Assembly (NCBI RefSeq): GCF_000149955.1
Contig: NC_030986.1
Span: 700,787 to 764,786, forward strand
Reading direction: 5' to 3'
DNA: 64,000 nt
Source of the DNA: Fusarium oxysporum f. sp. lycopersici 4287
Taxonomy: Eukaryota > Ascomycota > Sordariomycetes > Hypocreales > Nectriaceae
Every line of letters begins with the position of its first letter. The stretch's first letter is position 1. Positions 11,453 to 22,500 of the stretch are shown here, in pieces. The notes beneath the pieces were generated by a model. It was not told the DNA's origin and ran no database searches. It saw nothing but the letters and a program-made list of their open reading frames with translations. A program made the translations under genes and the position numbers.

Positions 11453-12544
11453 GAGGTATTGATGCTGAGGGTCTGCCCAAGGGTGATGATTGCCTTGAAA
11501 TTGGTTCTCGTTATGGTGAAACGGGTGTAGAGGGACAATAGTTGATGAGCAAGTAATTCTTATGATGTTTTTGGGGGGTTATTAAGGAGGCATCTTTTGG
11601 CTAGTGTTTATTCATAGACATGGTATTGATTGCTTTACGTCAATGCGCTGTGTCGACTTCGTATCACATTCTTCGGTACAGTTTCCGAACAGCGAGACTT
11701 TAGCGATTATTCAATTTATACATTAGAGGAACACAAGAACATGCTGTGTTTATTCTGGTGATCGAGGAATGCGGCAATCTATGTAAGTGAAACACACCTA
11801 GACCCGACGGGCCGTTCCTGAGAGTGGAGGTTACCCTAAACTTGGTGTTGGCGGCGACACTTGCTGAAAAAGGCTCGGGTCACGAGAGGGAGAGCAGAGC
11901 AGAGTATTAAAATGCAAGTATCACCTAATCGTGGCCTGACGTGATAAATGTTGCAGATAAACCCCAACTGCAAGGGTTTGTTCGTTGCTGGGCATCTCAG
12001 TAGTAGATCAGAATGGATCCCAGTGTGGTCCAATGGAATGACATCACCTCTGTTTGTCCACTAACTAACAGGGAGAGCTAAGAGCTATGGATTGCTCTCA
12101 CAAGGGATAAAATACCAGCGAAATGGAACTACAATTCAATTATCAAAGACAAAGGAAACTAGAGAAATTAAACACAATCATCATTTACCGTCTCAATCAT
12201 GAAAATCAGCCACTTTCCGTTTGCGAATCTGACCGTTGTCTCGACATCACGCCCAGGGATCAACGCCCACAGATGCTGTCGACCCAGCAACAAATGTAAA
12301 CAATGACCGGGGCCAGTCCCAACGTCCTCGACCAACCATCCGCTGCCACACAAGCCCAGCGTCTGGGGATACAGTTACCTCCCGGACTAATATCTGCACG
12401 ATTCCAGGAAGACCCCTTGACCTCTCTTTTCTTCCTTTCCTCGCTTCAATATCCCCTTTTCTTTTTTATCGTGTGTGTGTCACTGCGAAATACTCGAGGC
12501 ACACATACGAAAAGGCACAAACCACTGACCGCTTTCACCCTCAG
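11453..12544. other. Intergenic with long 5' leader
   Basis: About 1.1 kb before the large acidic membrane protein. The last 100 bases are pyrimidine-rich, typical of a fungal core promoter or leader. An open frame runs in phase from 12236 but has no ATG before 12545. A short ATG-initiated frame (12303-12608) overlaps the start in another frame and could act as an upstream ORF, though nothing proves it. Confidence 0.4.
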
Positions 12545-15500
12545 ATGCCCCGACGTAACAGGGCTGAGGACCTCGATTTCGAGATTCACGTTGATCCATC
12601 TTGCTTGAGCGATCCTATGGACGATAACGATACAAGGGCCCCCGAGGAGCCAAAGGTGGAAGTGGAAACAGATCACGATTCAAAGAACGACTCTGCCAAA
12701 GAGCTTGATAACGATATTGATACGACAAACCACACCGACCTACCTACTGAAGCAAAGGCCGAACCTACGGTCGAAGCTAAAGAAGAACGTAAAGAAGAAG
12801 ATCAATCTACTATAACACCAAAAGAGACCAAGGAGGAGGCACAATCTGATCAAGAGGCATCAGACTCAGAGGCCGACTCAGAAGTCGAATCAGAGCCTGA
12901 AGCTGAACCAAAAGAGGAAGCCAAAGCTCAAGTCGACACTGAAGATAAGCCAGAGGAGTCAATTGAGGAGCCAGCAACAGAGTCAGAAGAAGTCGAAGCT
13001 GTACCAGCTACTTCTGAAGCTGAAGCCGACACAACAGCTACAGAGCCCTCATTAGACGATACAAAAGATAACGACGAGGATTCTACCCCTGTCGAAGACG
13101 TCACTACCACTGAGGACACGCCTGCGGATACTCCAACCGAGGACACCCCTTCCATAGATATCCCCACAGACAACATTCCTGCCGAAGACTCCACCGCTCA
13201 GGAACCCAAAAAGGACGAACCTATCGAAGAGGACAAGGCCAAATCTGCTGAAGCTGAGGTCGAAACCTCTGCAGAGGGCAACGAAGAGAGGCACTTTTCA
13301 GAGACCGAGTCAGACCGCTCAGGCTCTCGACGTGAGTCCTCTGGCTCTTCGGGATCTGAATACTCAAGCCGTCGACACTCTGGTCGCTCCGAAGCTATTA
13401 ACGGAGTTGCTCGTGACATTGCTTCACAAATCGATAACCACGAGAAGCGCGAGTCTTTGAACAGCTACTCTGGAACAGACGATACTGGCTATATCTCTCA
13501 TTCAGAGTCGGTTAGTACTCGCACAGGCCCAAAAATGTCGACCGCTGGTATGAGAGGCGGTGTGGACGAGGCCGCCGAGAATAGCTCCCACCATGAGCAC
13601 GAAGACGACGTTTTTAGTGATCGAAGTCCTCGCAGCTCAATGGGATCCGTCTCGGAGACTGATAACAGAAAGGCTCAGGATGCTATGTCGCGGATGACCA
13701 GGTCGCCTCGTGTCTCAGGTGTATCAGGTATTTCCGGTTTCTCAGAGTATGACAGGGAAGAGGAAGACTTTATCCCTACTATCCGAGGCAACCCTCGTCC
13801 TGTCTTCCGATCACCTTCTTCTGTCAAGGCAATGCAGATGTCATCGCCTCCAGGCTCAACAATTGGCTCTCCTCGATCAAGCCGCAGAGCACCTCTCTCT
13901 GCATCTCGACTTGGCTCTCCTCGCTTTTCAGAACAGTACTCGCCTAAGAAGACACCACCTCGTTTTAAGCGATCTACACCACCCCTTGTCCTTCTTCACG
14001 TTACTTTGCTTCCGCTCCGGTGGCCGTGGGGTGACGTGCTCGAGAATGCAGATGCCGATGATCTTAGCAAGGAGTGCAAGGCCATACGAGATGCTTGGCG
14101 ACTATTGCAAGATCGCATGGCAGATACCACTGTCGAGCGTGGTATCCTCCTACCTCACCCCCAGAGCGACTACGAGGTTCTTGAGGAGAGGCTGCTAGAG
14201 GCTCTTGACCTTCCCATGAGGCGTCGTGCTCGTATCCTAGAGTGTGGTCATTATCTTGGTCCCTCCAACGAGATGACAATAGAGGATTCGGAGGAGGAGG
14301 AGAGTGAGGAGGATGAATATCAACAACAAGAGGAAGAGGAGCGCCGATCAAGTCGTCGCTCTCAGGCACAGCCTACACACTGGTGCAAGACATGCAAGTC
14401 GGACATTAACTATGAGTCGCTCGGTCGTGCCAAGGTCTTCCGTGTCAAGGTGTATGCCAGCAACGGTCTGATCCGCGGCGGTGCCTGGGAAGCTTGTTGG
14501 AAGGAGATGGAGCGGGTTGATGTTGAGATAGAGCCTCTTGTCGACGCTGTGTCGCAACATGAGCTCGTGTCTCTGGAAGCTGACCAGGAGAGGGAGTTGG
14601 CGATGAGAGAAGCTGAAGAGGAGGAACGGTACATCAGGCTGGATGAGGAGCATCGGGAGTTTGAGGAGAGGGAACGAGGACGTCTGTCTAGACGACGGGG
14701 AGAGTCTCGTAACCACGTTGAGGATATGAGCCATGTGAGTGAAGGAAAGTCACGTATGGAGAATCATGATACTTCTCGTCATGATGCATCCCATCATGAG
14801 GACTCTCGTTACGATAAGTCGCTGCATGCGGAATCCGTTCGTGATAAGTCGGCGTACGATGAGTCACTTCACGAGCCGTCTCACCACGAACCCTCTTACC
14901 ATGAGCCTTCTCATCATGAAGAGTCTCTCCATGATGTTTCAGAGGCTCGTGAAGCATCTGTCCACGATACTACCAAAGATCACGACCAAAGCCACCTCGC
15001 GAACGATACTCAGCCTGCGGAGGAGCACTCCGCTGATGTCACCAAGGAGTCCATCAAGGAACCCACCGATGATGTCGAGGAGTCTTTTGCTGAGGATCAA
15101 GATGCTGAAAGGAGCCGATCCTTTGAGGAACTTGAGAAGGATATTGATGACCATCTTCAGGAAGAGCGTGAGAGAAGTCTGGCAGAGGAAGCACGAAGTG
15201 CCGAACCTACACCCGAGCCTTCTCACCTTGAAAATACCAATCTGGAGGCCGAAGACTCATCTATCGCTCCCGAAGACCCCGCTGACTCGAAGGATGATGA
15301 GGCAGAGCGTCTCAGGAGAGACGAGGAGAGGTATAGGGAGATCTATGGCGATACACCTGCTTCCAAGGAACATTATCAGGAATCCCAGCGATCCTTCCAC
15401 GAACAACAGCCACAACACCACGATCAGCAATACGCTGAGCGCAGTCGCTCTTCTGCCGGCAACCGTGCCCCCGATTATGCGCATGCCGCCCCTCGAGTAC

Positions 15501-16519
15501 CCACCGCTGAGGAACGTCGCCAGGCGATGAAGAGCGCTACTCTTCCCGAGCTACTGGCCGAATCAGCTCGTGTAGCCATGCAAGATAAGAAGAACATCCT
15601 GATCGGCTTGCTGAGTGTTCTCATTCTTCTCTTGGCTATCCGTGGAAACACTGCACCTCAACAGGAGCCTAGGAATTTCCAGACTGTTGTTATGAATCGG
15701 GAAGTGCCTACTGTGACCGTGACACAGGCTATCAGCATCCAAGCGACCGAGGCAGCTCCTCAGATTGCTGCTTCTGCGGATCCTGTCGTTGAGGAGGAGC
15801 GCAATGTTGAGGCTTATCATCCTGAGGAGAGCATTGTTGTCGAGGACACCACTGCTGAGAACCATATCGTTCAGGATGAGCAGCTCAGCAACAACCAGAT
15901 TGCTATCGGTAACTCTTATCCTAGCCACGATGGTTCTTCGACTGGATCCGTCGACCCGTGTGCTTCTTGCTCAGCTCCTTCTCAAGGATATCACGGAGTT
16001 GAGGCACCCCGAGAACTGGACGCTGGTCCTGCTGCCGAGTCACATGAGAGTGAGAAGCAACCTACCTGTGAGGAGCGCATTGTTCGCATCGTCGAGACAG
16101 TAACAGCTGTTGAGACTGCTACAGTCAAGATCACTGAGTATGCGACCGACGTTCCATCTCAAGAGACGCAGGCTGCTGAGGCTGTTGAGGAGAGTGTTGC
16201 CCCTGAGGCAGAGGACACCATTTTGGCCGCGGAAGCCCCCGTCGATGGTGAGGCGTCTGTGGAGGAGACACTACCCACAGAGGAGACCGTCCTTCCATCT
16301 GACGAGGCCGAGTCCGTGAAGGAAGTGGAGGACCCTGCTCAGGAGACTGTGTCGCCTGATGAAGAGGACCTTAATGAAGTCGAGCAGGAGGCTGAAGATG
16401 CGGAACCCAGCATCGAGGTCGAGGCCACTTCCGAGTCCGCCGCCCCGGAGGCTTTGGGCTCTGACGAGGAAACCCCCGAACAGGCTGCGGAGCACTCGGA
16501 GGAGGCTGATGAGCTTTAG
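12545..16519 (+). CDS. Large acidic single-pass membrane protein
   Basis: An intronless gene for a 1,324-residue protein, starting at the ATG at 12545. Order of parts: a very acidic, Glu/Asp/Ser/Thr-rich disordered region (1-400); Ser/Arg-rich segment (400-480); a conserved-looking globular core at about 483-680 (LVLLHVTLLPLRWPWGD, then WRLLQDRM, a lone CKTC near 612, then VDVEIEP); Glu/Arg coiled-coil (690-740); a His/Asp/Ser repeat (738-800); another acidic region; one transmembrane helix at about 1015-1034 (ILIGLLSVLILLLAI); and a 290-residue acidic, probably luminal or extracellular, tail. Filamentous-fungal homologues are often labelled pathway-specific nitrogen regulator in databases, but no DNA-binding domain is visible here and that label looks unsupported. 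The single helix with a large N-terminal cytosolic part suggests an ER/nuclear-envelope protein. Function unknown. Confidence 0.8.
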   Translation: MPRRNRAEDLDFEIHVDPSCLSDPMDDNDTRAPEEPKVEVETDHDSKNDSAKELDNDIDTTNHTDLPTEAKAEPTVEAKEERKEEDQSTITPKETKEEAQSDQEASDSEADSEVESEPEAEPKEEAKAQVDTEDKPEESIEEPATESEEVEAVPATSEAEADTTATEPSLDDTKDNDEDSTPVEDVTTTEDTPADTPTEDTPSIDIPTDNIPAEDSTAQEPKKDEPIEEDKAKSAEAEVETSAEGNEERHFSETESDRSGSRRESSGSSGSEYSSRRHSGRSEAINGVARDIASQIDNHEKRESLNSYSGTDDTGYISHSESVSTRTGPKMSTAGMRGGVDEAAENSSHHEHEDDVFSDRSPRSSMGSVSETDNRKAQDAMSRMTRSPRVSGVSGISGFSEYDREEEDFIPTIRGNPRPVFRSPSSVKAMQMSSPPGSTIGSPRSSRRAPLSASRLGSPRFSEQYSPKKTPPRFKRSTPPLVLLHVTLLPLRWPWGDVLENADADDLSKECKAIRDAWRLLQDRMADTTVERGILLPHPQSDYEVLEERLLEALDLPMRRRARILECGHYLGPSNEMTIEDSEEEESEEDEYQQQEEEERRSSRRSQAQPTHWCKTCKSDINYESLGRAKVFRVKVYASNGLIRGGAWEACWKEMERVDVEIEPLVDAVSQHELVSLEADQERELAMREAEEEERYIRLDEEHREFEERERGRLSRRRGESRNHVEDMSHVSEGKSRMENHDTSRHDASHHEDSRYDKSLHAESVRDKSAYDESLHEPSHHEPSYHEPSHHEESLHDVSEAREASVHDTTKDHDQSHLANDTQPAEEHSADVTKESIKEPTDDVEESFAEDQDAERSRSFEELEKDIDDHLQEERERSLAEEARSAEPTPEPSHLENTNLEAEDSSIAPEDPADSKDDEAERLRRDEERYREIYGDTPASKEHYQESQRSFHEQQPQHHDQQYAERSRSSAGNRAPDYAHAAPRVPTAEERRQAMKSATLPELLAESARVAMQDKKNILIGLLSVLILLLAIRGNTAPQQEPRNFQTVVMNREVPTVTVTQAISIQATEAAPQIAASADPVVEEERNVEAYHPEESIVVEDTTAENHIVQDEQLSNNQIAIGNSYPSHDGSSTGSVDPCASCSAPSQGYHGVEAPRELDAGPAAESHESEKQPTCEERIVRIVETVTAVETATVKITEYATDVPSQETQAAEAVEESVAPEAEDTILAAEAPVDGEASVEETLPTEETVLPSDEAESVKEVEDPAQETVSPDEEDLNEVEQEAEDAEPSIEVEATSESAAPEALGSDEETPEQAAEHSEEADEL
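14757..14945 (+). repeat. In-frame His-Asp/Glu-x-Ser repeat
   Basis: Within the large membrane protein, about 60 residues consist of imperfect 4-6-residue units with His or Tyr, an acidic residue and Ser (HDTSRHDASHHEDSRYDKS, later HEPSHHEPSYHEPSHHEES). At DNA level, motifs such as CATGA and CACGAG repeat at 12-21 base spacing. The block lies between a coiled-coil and an acidic region. It is a low-complexity repeat that could vary in length between strains. Confidence 0.85.
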
Positions 16520-16904
16520 GGATTTGCAAGCGAAGCCATGCTTTATATGCCTTGATGTAAGTTGCTACGAAGGATATACCTAGGACGCATTCGTTTTTTG
16601 ATGAAAGAAAATGAGGGATACACATGTGGTTTTTGGTCCGATGATAGTTTGAATGATGCATGAAGGGTACATAATTAGGAACTTTTTACGGGGACTATCT
16701 TAGTCAATATGATGAGAATAGACACGTTATGCTTATAGGACTCTTTGGCCGATGTGGTTTGTTTGTGAACTCGATGCGATGTAGCGCTGAAATATGTTAT
16801 GCTCACATAGGGTCTATCAAGTACTTGAATACTTGGCATGGCCTGGAATATACATCTCATTAGGCCACATATGATCAATTCCCCTCTCGGTCTCGCGAGG
16901 CTAT
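16520..16904. other. Convergent 3' ends
   Basis: The 385 bases between two convergent genes hold their 3' untranslated regions and terminators. Nothing else was seen. Confidence 0.4.
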
Positions 16905-17406
16905 TCATAGCCTAATATAGATATCCATACAATCGATCCTCCACTCCCTCTTCCCCAGTAAATTTCTAAGCCACTCGATCCCTAAGCCCGACCACTCGGC
17001 CCTCCTGACAGCTAGATCATCACTAGCAGATTTTATAATGGCCGCGACCGTAGTGTTGGCCATATCGAGGACAGTCGAGTTGAACGCGAGGTCCCCTGAC
17101 GGTGAGGTAAAAGCGACATCCTCAGACGGTACTGTCGGACGCGGGAGGAACCAGTTACTGCCAAGGTCGAAGAAACATCGGTCGGACCAGTTGCACGAGG
17201 TCAGGAAGAGAATAAGGAGGAGGATGGAGCAGTACACGCATGGTCGATTGAGGAAGTACGTGCAGATAAAGAAGAGGAATATGAAAGCGGGCGAAGCGTT
17301 GGTCGGGATGAATAGGAGTGGAAGCCAACTGCACATAGTTAGTTTTTGTGTTTGAAAGAGTGATTGTGAAGGGGTCGAGTATTAATTACCTGCGAAGACA
17401 AAACAT
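16905..17406 (-). CDS. Small hydrophobic membrane protein, unknown
   Basis: A 146-residue protein in two exons (17390-17406 and 16905-17328). The first exon is only 17 nt (MFCLR plus two bases) and joins through a 61-nt GTAATT...GTGCAG intron to give MFCLRSWLPLLF. Residues 7-50 are strongly hydrophobic and could form one or two transmembrane helices (FIFLFFICTYFL, then SILLLILFLTS). The remainder is polar, with a possible amphipathic C-terminal helix (SGLGIEWLRNLLG). No family recognised. The exon pair keeps frame and the start codon precedes a good donor, which supports a real gene. It is convergent with the large acidic membrane protein. Confidence 0.6.
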
Positions 17407-19562
17407 GCTGGGCGATAACTATGCGATGAATAGAGGTATCATGTGGCGTTGATCGCCTAGGAGACAGAATGTTTAATCGTGGTATATTGCGCGCGGGCGC
17501 ATGAGGGTTTGTTGAAGGCTGGACTGGAGACTCGGGGAGAGGATTTGGTGGCGGTTTAAAGGTGTTACGTCGTTTTGGAGGGCGATGAATGGGGGTGATG
17601 CTGTATTGGGTTTAGTGTGTTGTTGAGGCTCTGGGTTAGGTATTGATATCATGGGATTGGCTGGACTAGAGTGAAGACTAAGATATTTGATGCTATTTTG
17701 GTGTTTGCTCTTGTATGTTGTTTTTGGGTATTGAAGTGTAAGGTGGATGATAGAGTTGTATTTGTTTCCTTCCTTCCCATCCTAGATTGAGTTGTTTGTG
17801 GCTGGGCCGTTATTCACAGCACCTCCCAGGCCATATAAGGGCATTCAACACTGAAGTAGCATTTAATACTCACTGCATTGCAGTATTTGCTTGACTTTCA
17901 AACCTCACCAGAAGATAACGAACGAAATGTTTATAATATGGTTAGCTTTGTGCCTGTTGCTCAATGCAGTCGTCGCGATCCGGGATATGCAAATCGTTGG
18001 AGGTCTTGATTAAGTTTCTGAGATACAAAACCTAAACGCCTAGTGGGGATAACCACAATTTGTCCCTGAATGACCATTAAACTCGGGGATCATTTACGTT
18101 TCTGGAACTGGCAAGTCGAGGCATCGAAGATCTCAAGGATGTCGTCTCGGAAAGGAAAAGAAAGGCTGGTCTCAGAAATTCTTCAACAATGTTGGGACTC
18201 AGACAGCAGCAGCAGCAGCAGCAGCAACAGCAACAAATTGGCCCGCAGCTGCATATGCAAAAGCCAGGATCTCAAGTTCTTTCAGGCTCGAGCCGAATCT
18301 CGGGCTGCTTTACTTGGTTATGAGTCACCAATAATGTACATGTCTCTGAGATCTGGATTCATCGCCTTGGCCAATAGAACTTGAAGAGGCGGTGACTTTG
18401 ACAGCTGGCAGTCTGGGCGCTACCTTGCCGAACTGGTTCACTCATATCCATGTATGTCCTGTATGTATCACAGCTGAGAGCTTTACATTGCATCAGCCAC
18501 TTTTGAGATTCGATGCCATTGAGGGAAGCATGTTTAATACTCGATAAAAAGGACAAACTTTATCATTTTTGCTTCTCTGTGTTTTCGGTGGATGATACAT
18601 TTCAACGGCATCATCCGATATCATACTCACAGTTTGAGGTACCAGCAAATACAACACAGAGGACAAACCAACCAGCCCCAGTCAACCACGTCACTCCTTC
18701 ACTCCCTCCAGGTACCTTAGCTCTGTGCGTTACCTTGCAATCGGGGAATAGTGGGGCGGAAACATCCATCCCATTCCCTCCCGTCACCTCAACATAAGGT
18801 ACCTTACCTTGGCTTGCCTTAGATTGGATTGCACTGCTTGTAGCATTGGGCAACGTGGGCTTCTGCACTGGCAACAGACAAGAAGCAGCTTGGGCTCCAG
18901 CAGCTAATCAGCTGGTTATCAATTTCATTGTCAATCGATCAAAACATATTGCGCAAAGCTGTTTCCTGAGGCCGCCCCAAACACTAGCAGACGTGCACAG
19001 ATAATTGCTTGGTGTCACCTTGGTTGCTTTCACACACAAACTCCAACTCTCACAGGCTTTTTAGCTCATCAGCTTAAAGTGAGGTACCGTACCACTGCGG
19101 CACTGCCGTTACCGCTACTGCTACTGCCACCGCTACCAGCCACTGATTTGCTCTGCTCTGCTCTACTTTTGCATTGCCTTGCCTTACTTCACCGTCATCA
19201 TCATCGGTTTCGCGACTTTTGTTTTTCCCCCCCCCCACGTCAACCACCTTTTTTATCTTCATCCTCATCTCATCATTGAAAAAGATTAAAAGATAGAATC
19301 GCATCTACTCATTTCCATTCTATCATCTTGATCTCTTTTTATTCTTTTTCTCTCCCTCGTCGTCCCCTTTCGTCCTTCCTCTTGGCGTCCTCTCGGAATC
19401 TGTTCGGCCCGTTTGCTTTTGCTTTCGTCCCGCTCTCCGCTTCCATTTGGTCGCCATTTCTTGTCGTCTCTGAATCATCCACATTCAGAAAAAACCCAAC
19501 AATAATAACGCGGTAGCTCTTTTCGAGTCCGCAACCGCACCCGCTACCCTAGGCTTGTCGCT
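17407..19562. other. Long promoter/leader region
   Basis: Lies between divergently transcribed genes (small membrane protein and EDC4). It contains a CAG/AGC microsatellite (18203-18236), a patch rich in GGTACCTTA and ACCTT motifs (18710-18835), an imperfect CTG/CCG triplet patch (19095-19150), a run of nine C (19228-19236), and a CT-rich leader before EDC4. Short open frames here are not convincing. Confidence 0.5.
18203..18236 (+). repeat. CAG/AGC microsatellite
   Basis: About eleven consecutive CAG/CAA-type triplets. One frame (ATG at 18190) would encode MLGLR followed by eleven Gln and about 30 more residues; another frame gives poly-Ser. No flanking frame looks like an established gene, so I treat it as intergenic. 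Confidence 0.8.
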
Positions 19563-22500
19563 ATGGACAATCTCGACATGCCTCCGGCGCCTACGCCGCC
19601 TGTCAACAACATGAGCATGCCTTCCAATAACTCGGATCGCACCGCTAATCTGCTGAACTTGCTCAAGTTCAGCGGTTCAGGTGGCTCGCAGTTGCAGAGT
19701 CAAGCTGCTCACAATCGGGCCCAGGCTCATATCCAGCAGCAGACCCAGCAGCCTCAAGAGCAGCCGCAGGAACCTGGTTCTCCTCAGCAGATGCACCAGC
19801 AGTTGTCGGACCATCAGCTCCATCAATTCAACCAATTCCAGCAGCATGCTCAGCAAGGTCGAGGTATCATTCAGAGCCCTCTCCCTGCTCAGATTCACCA
19901 GCCTGCTCCTTCTTCTGCTGACCCGACTGGTCTCTTGGCCGCCCTTATGCGCGGCGCCCACGAGCCGGAAGAGCCCAAGCAGCCCCAGCAGCCGCACCCT
20001 CAGCAAGCCTTTGGCAACGGTTCTCCCCCGGCCGATACGCGCTCGTATCTGCTCAACCTGTTGAACCGCCCCAAGCCTAGCCAGGGCGACCAGCAGCAAT
20101 CGGCTCTGACTGAGACCACGCGTTCCAACAACCTTACGCCTCAGTCTCCCGACCTTGCTCCTGCCGAACCTGCTCGCTACTCTGGCAGTTATCAGCAGCA
20201 GTACCCTCAGCAGCATGGCAATCAGTTCTCGAATCAGCAGCACCGCCCGGTCGATTCCTACGCAGGATCGCACGCGCCCTCGAATGCTTCCGACTCCTTC
20301 CACCATGTCTCGCAGGATCAGACTGACACCTCGGCTCTTTTCCAGCAACTGCTGGGAAACCTTGCTCAGTCGTCTCCTCATAGTCAGAGCCAGAGCCACA
20401 TTGCTCAGTCGCCACCAGCTCTTCCTTTCCAGATTCTTAAGAAGGACTCACCAGCTGCTTCCCAGCATTCTCACCACTCCCATCACTCCCACCGCCACGA
20501 CCACTCGGTCGGCGCTGGCAGTGACCGAGCTGCTTTCCCTACCTCTCCTCACCAGATCCGTCGCAAGGCAACCCGAACCGCGTCTCTGCAGTCTCACCCT
20601 TCGGTGAAGCAGGGTACTCCTCCGACCTCCGAATTCGACAACTACAATTCGACCGCCAAGGAGACCGTCGCAGAGGCCATCGAGGACATTGCCGAGCAGG
20701 CTGATCATGAAGCCCGGGAGGCGCTTGAGCGCGCGGAGCACGAACGGGCCCAGGCTGAAATCGCCGGGGACCTTGACGATATGCTCAACGCCAAGTCTGA
20801 GAAGGAATTCGAGGACAGTGCTCACATTGCCGCCCAGGCTATCCAAGCTGAGCTTGACCGCAGCGAGAATGAGGGACTTCTCGAGGACACCCTCCCACAC
20901 GACGTCGCCGAGACTGTTCGCGAGATTGTTGACGAGGCTGCCCAGGGTGTTGCTGAGAGCTGGGAGAGCGCTGACCAGGACGAGATCGTCGTTATTGAAG
21001 AGAAGGAGACCCCACCTGTCAAGGTGTTTAACTTCCCCATGAAGCCGTGGATCTCTATTACTCTTCAGGAAGAGGGCACCGAGCCACGACCCTTGTTCCG
21101 CGATGAGACTATCATGGATATTGCTCGACTCAAGAAGGAGTTTGATCAGATTGATCGCAACCTCTACACCGCTACCGAGAACTACATGGCCTACGGCATG
21201 TCCAAGCAGGGTGGTCTGCGTGTTATTCGACAGGAGGATGGCAAGGATGCCAAGATTTTCACCGACACCAAGGACCGTATCTTCAATGTCGCCATGTCTG
21301 TTACGCCTACTGACCACGACGGCGCTCACCGTGAGGCCATCATCGGTACTGGCATTAGCGGCACCGTCTACTGGGTTCAGATTCGTGATGGCGACAAGGA
21401 TCACATTGAAGATGCTCATATGGAGCAGTATGGCTTTGCCCTACCACCCATGAGCTCCCAGGAGGGTGATGCCCCTGGTGGTGTTCTCAAGACCCGTGCC
21501 CGCACCTCGACAATTCACCCCGAGTACTTTGCCGTCGGTCGCGGCAAGTCCATCAACCTCATTTGGCCTTCATACATCCTTCAGAACAACCTGTTTAAGC
21601 CTGGCCACGACCGCGTTGTCGACACCGAAACCCTTGCCAAGCAGTGCTCCCTGAAGATCAACACTGGTAAGGCCGGCAAGGACTTCACCTTTAGTCAGGA
21701 CGACTCTGTTATCGTCTCTCTTGATAAGTCTGGTCGGGTCAAGTTCTGGGATGTTCGAGACCTGACCGCTGTCAAGGAGGGCTCCGACCCGCGTGCTCCC
21801 ATGCCCGCTGAAACCAACCTCGAGGTCAAGGAGCCCCTGATGACACTTGCCACCACACCTGAAGGTGAGAAGGCTTGGCCCACTTCAGTTCTTCTTCTCG
21901 ACAAGCAGCGACCTTACCAGAAGCGATGCGCCCTGCGATATATGATTGTTGGAATGAAGCAGAACCATACTCTGCAGCTTTGGGATCTTGCTCTCGGCAA
22001 GCCCGTGCAGGAGTTCAACCTCCCCCACAGCAAGGAGTCGGATGCTGTCTGTAGTGTCATGTACCACTCAGCTACTGGCATGATTGTCATTGGCCACCCC
22101 ACGCGCAACTCGATCTACTTTGCGCACTTGTCTGCACCCAAGTACAACCTCAAGAGTGTATCTCAGGCCGAGTATATCCAGCGACTCATTGCTCAGGACT
22201 CTTCCATCCCCCAGCCGGATAGTACCGCTGTCATTAGTGGTGTTCGTGAGTACTCGTTTGCTAACCGGGGAATTTTGCGAAGTCTTGACATTCTTGGTAC
22301 TCCTGCCATGGTTCAAGATGCCGACGAACCCACTCTCTTTGAGCTGTACGCCATGCACTCAAAGGGTGTTGCTTGCCTCCTTGTCAAGCAGACTGAGCTC
22401 GGATGGTCCAAGGACAACAAGGTCCTCGACGGTGTTGATGCCGTTGCCCAGGGCGTCGTCACTGTTTCGAAGCTCAAGGCTCCTCAGCCCGCGAGGCACC

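Noticed and set aside
14739..15530. 263-codon plus-strand frame inside the large membrane-protein gene
   Set aside because: A shadow created by the repetitive GAG/CAT codons of the real frame; Met/Arg/Ser-rich nonsense composition.
20448..21419. 323-codon antisense frame within EDC4
   Set aside because: Mirror of a codon-biased coding region; the sense strand has clear EDC4 features.
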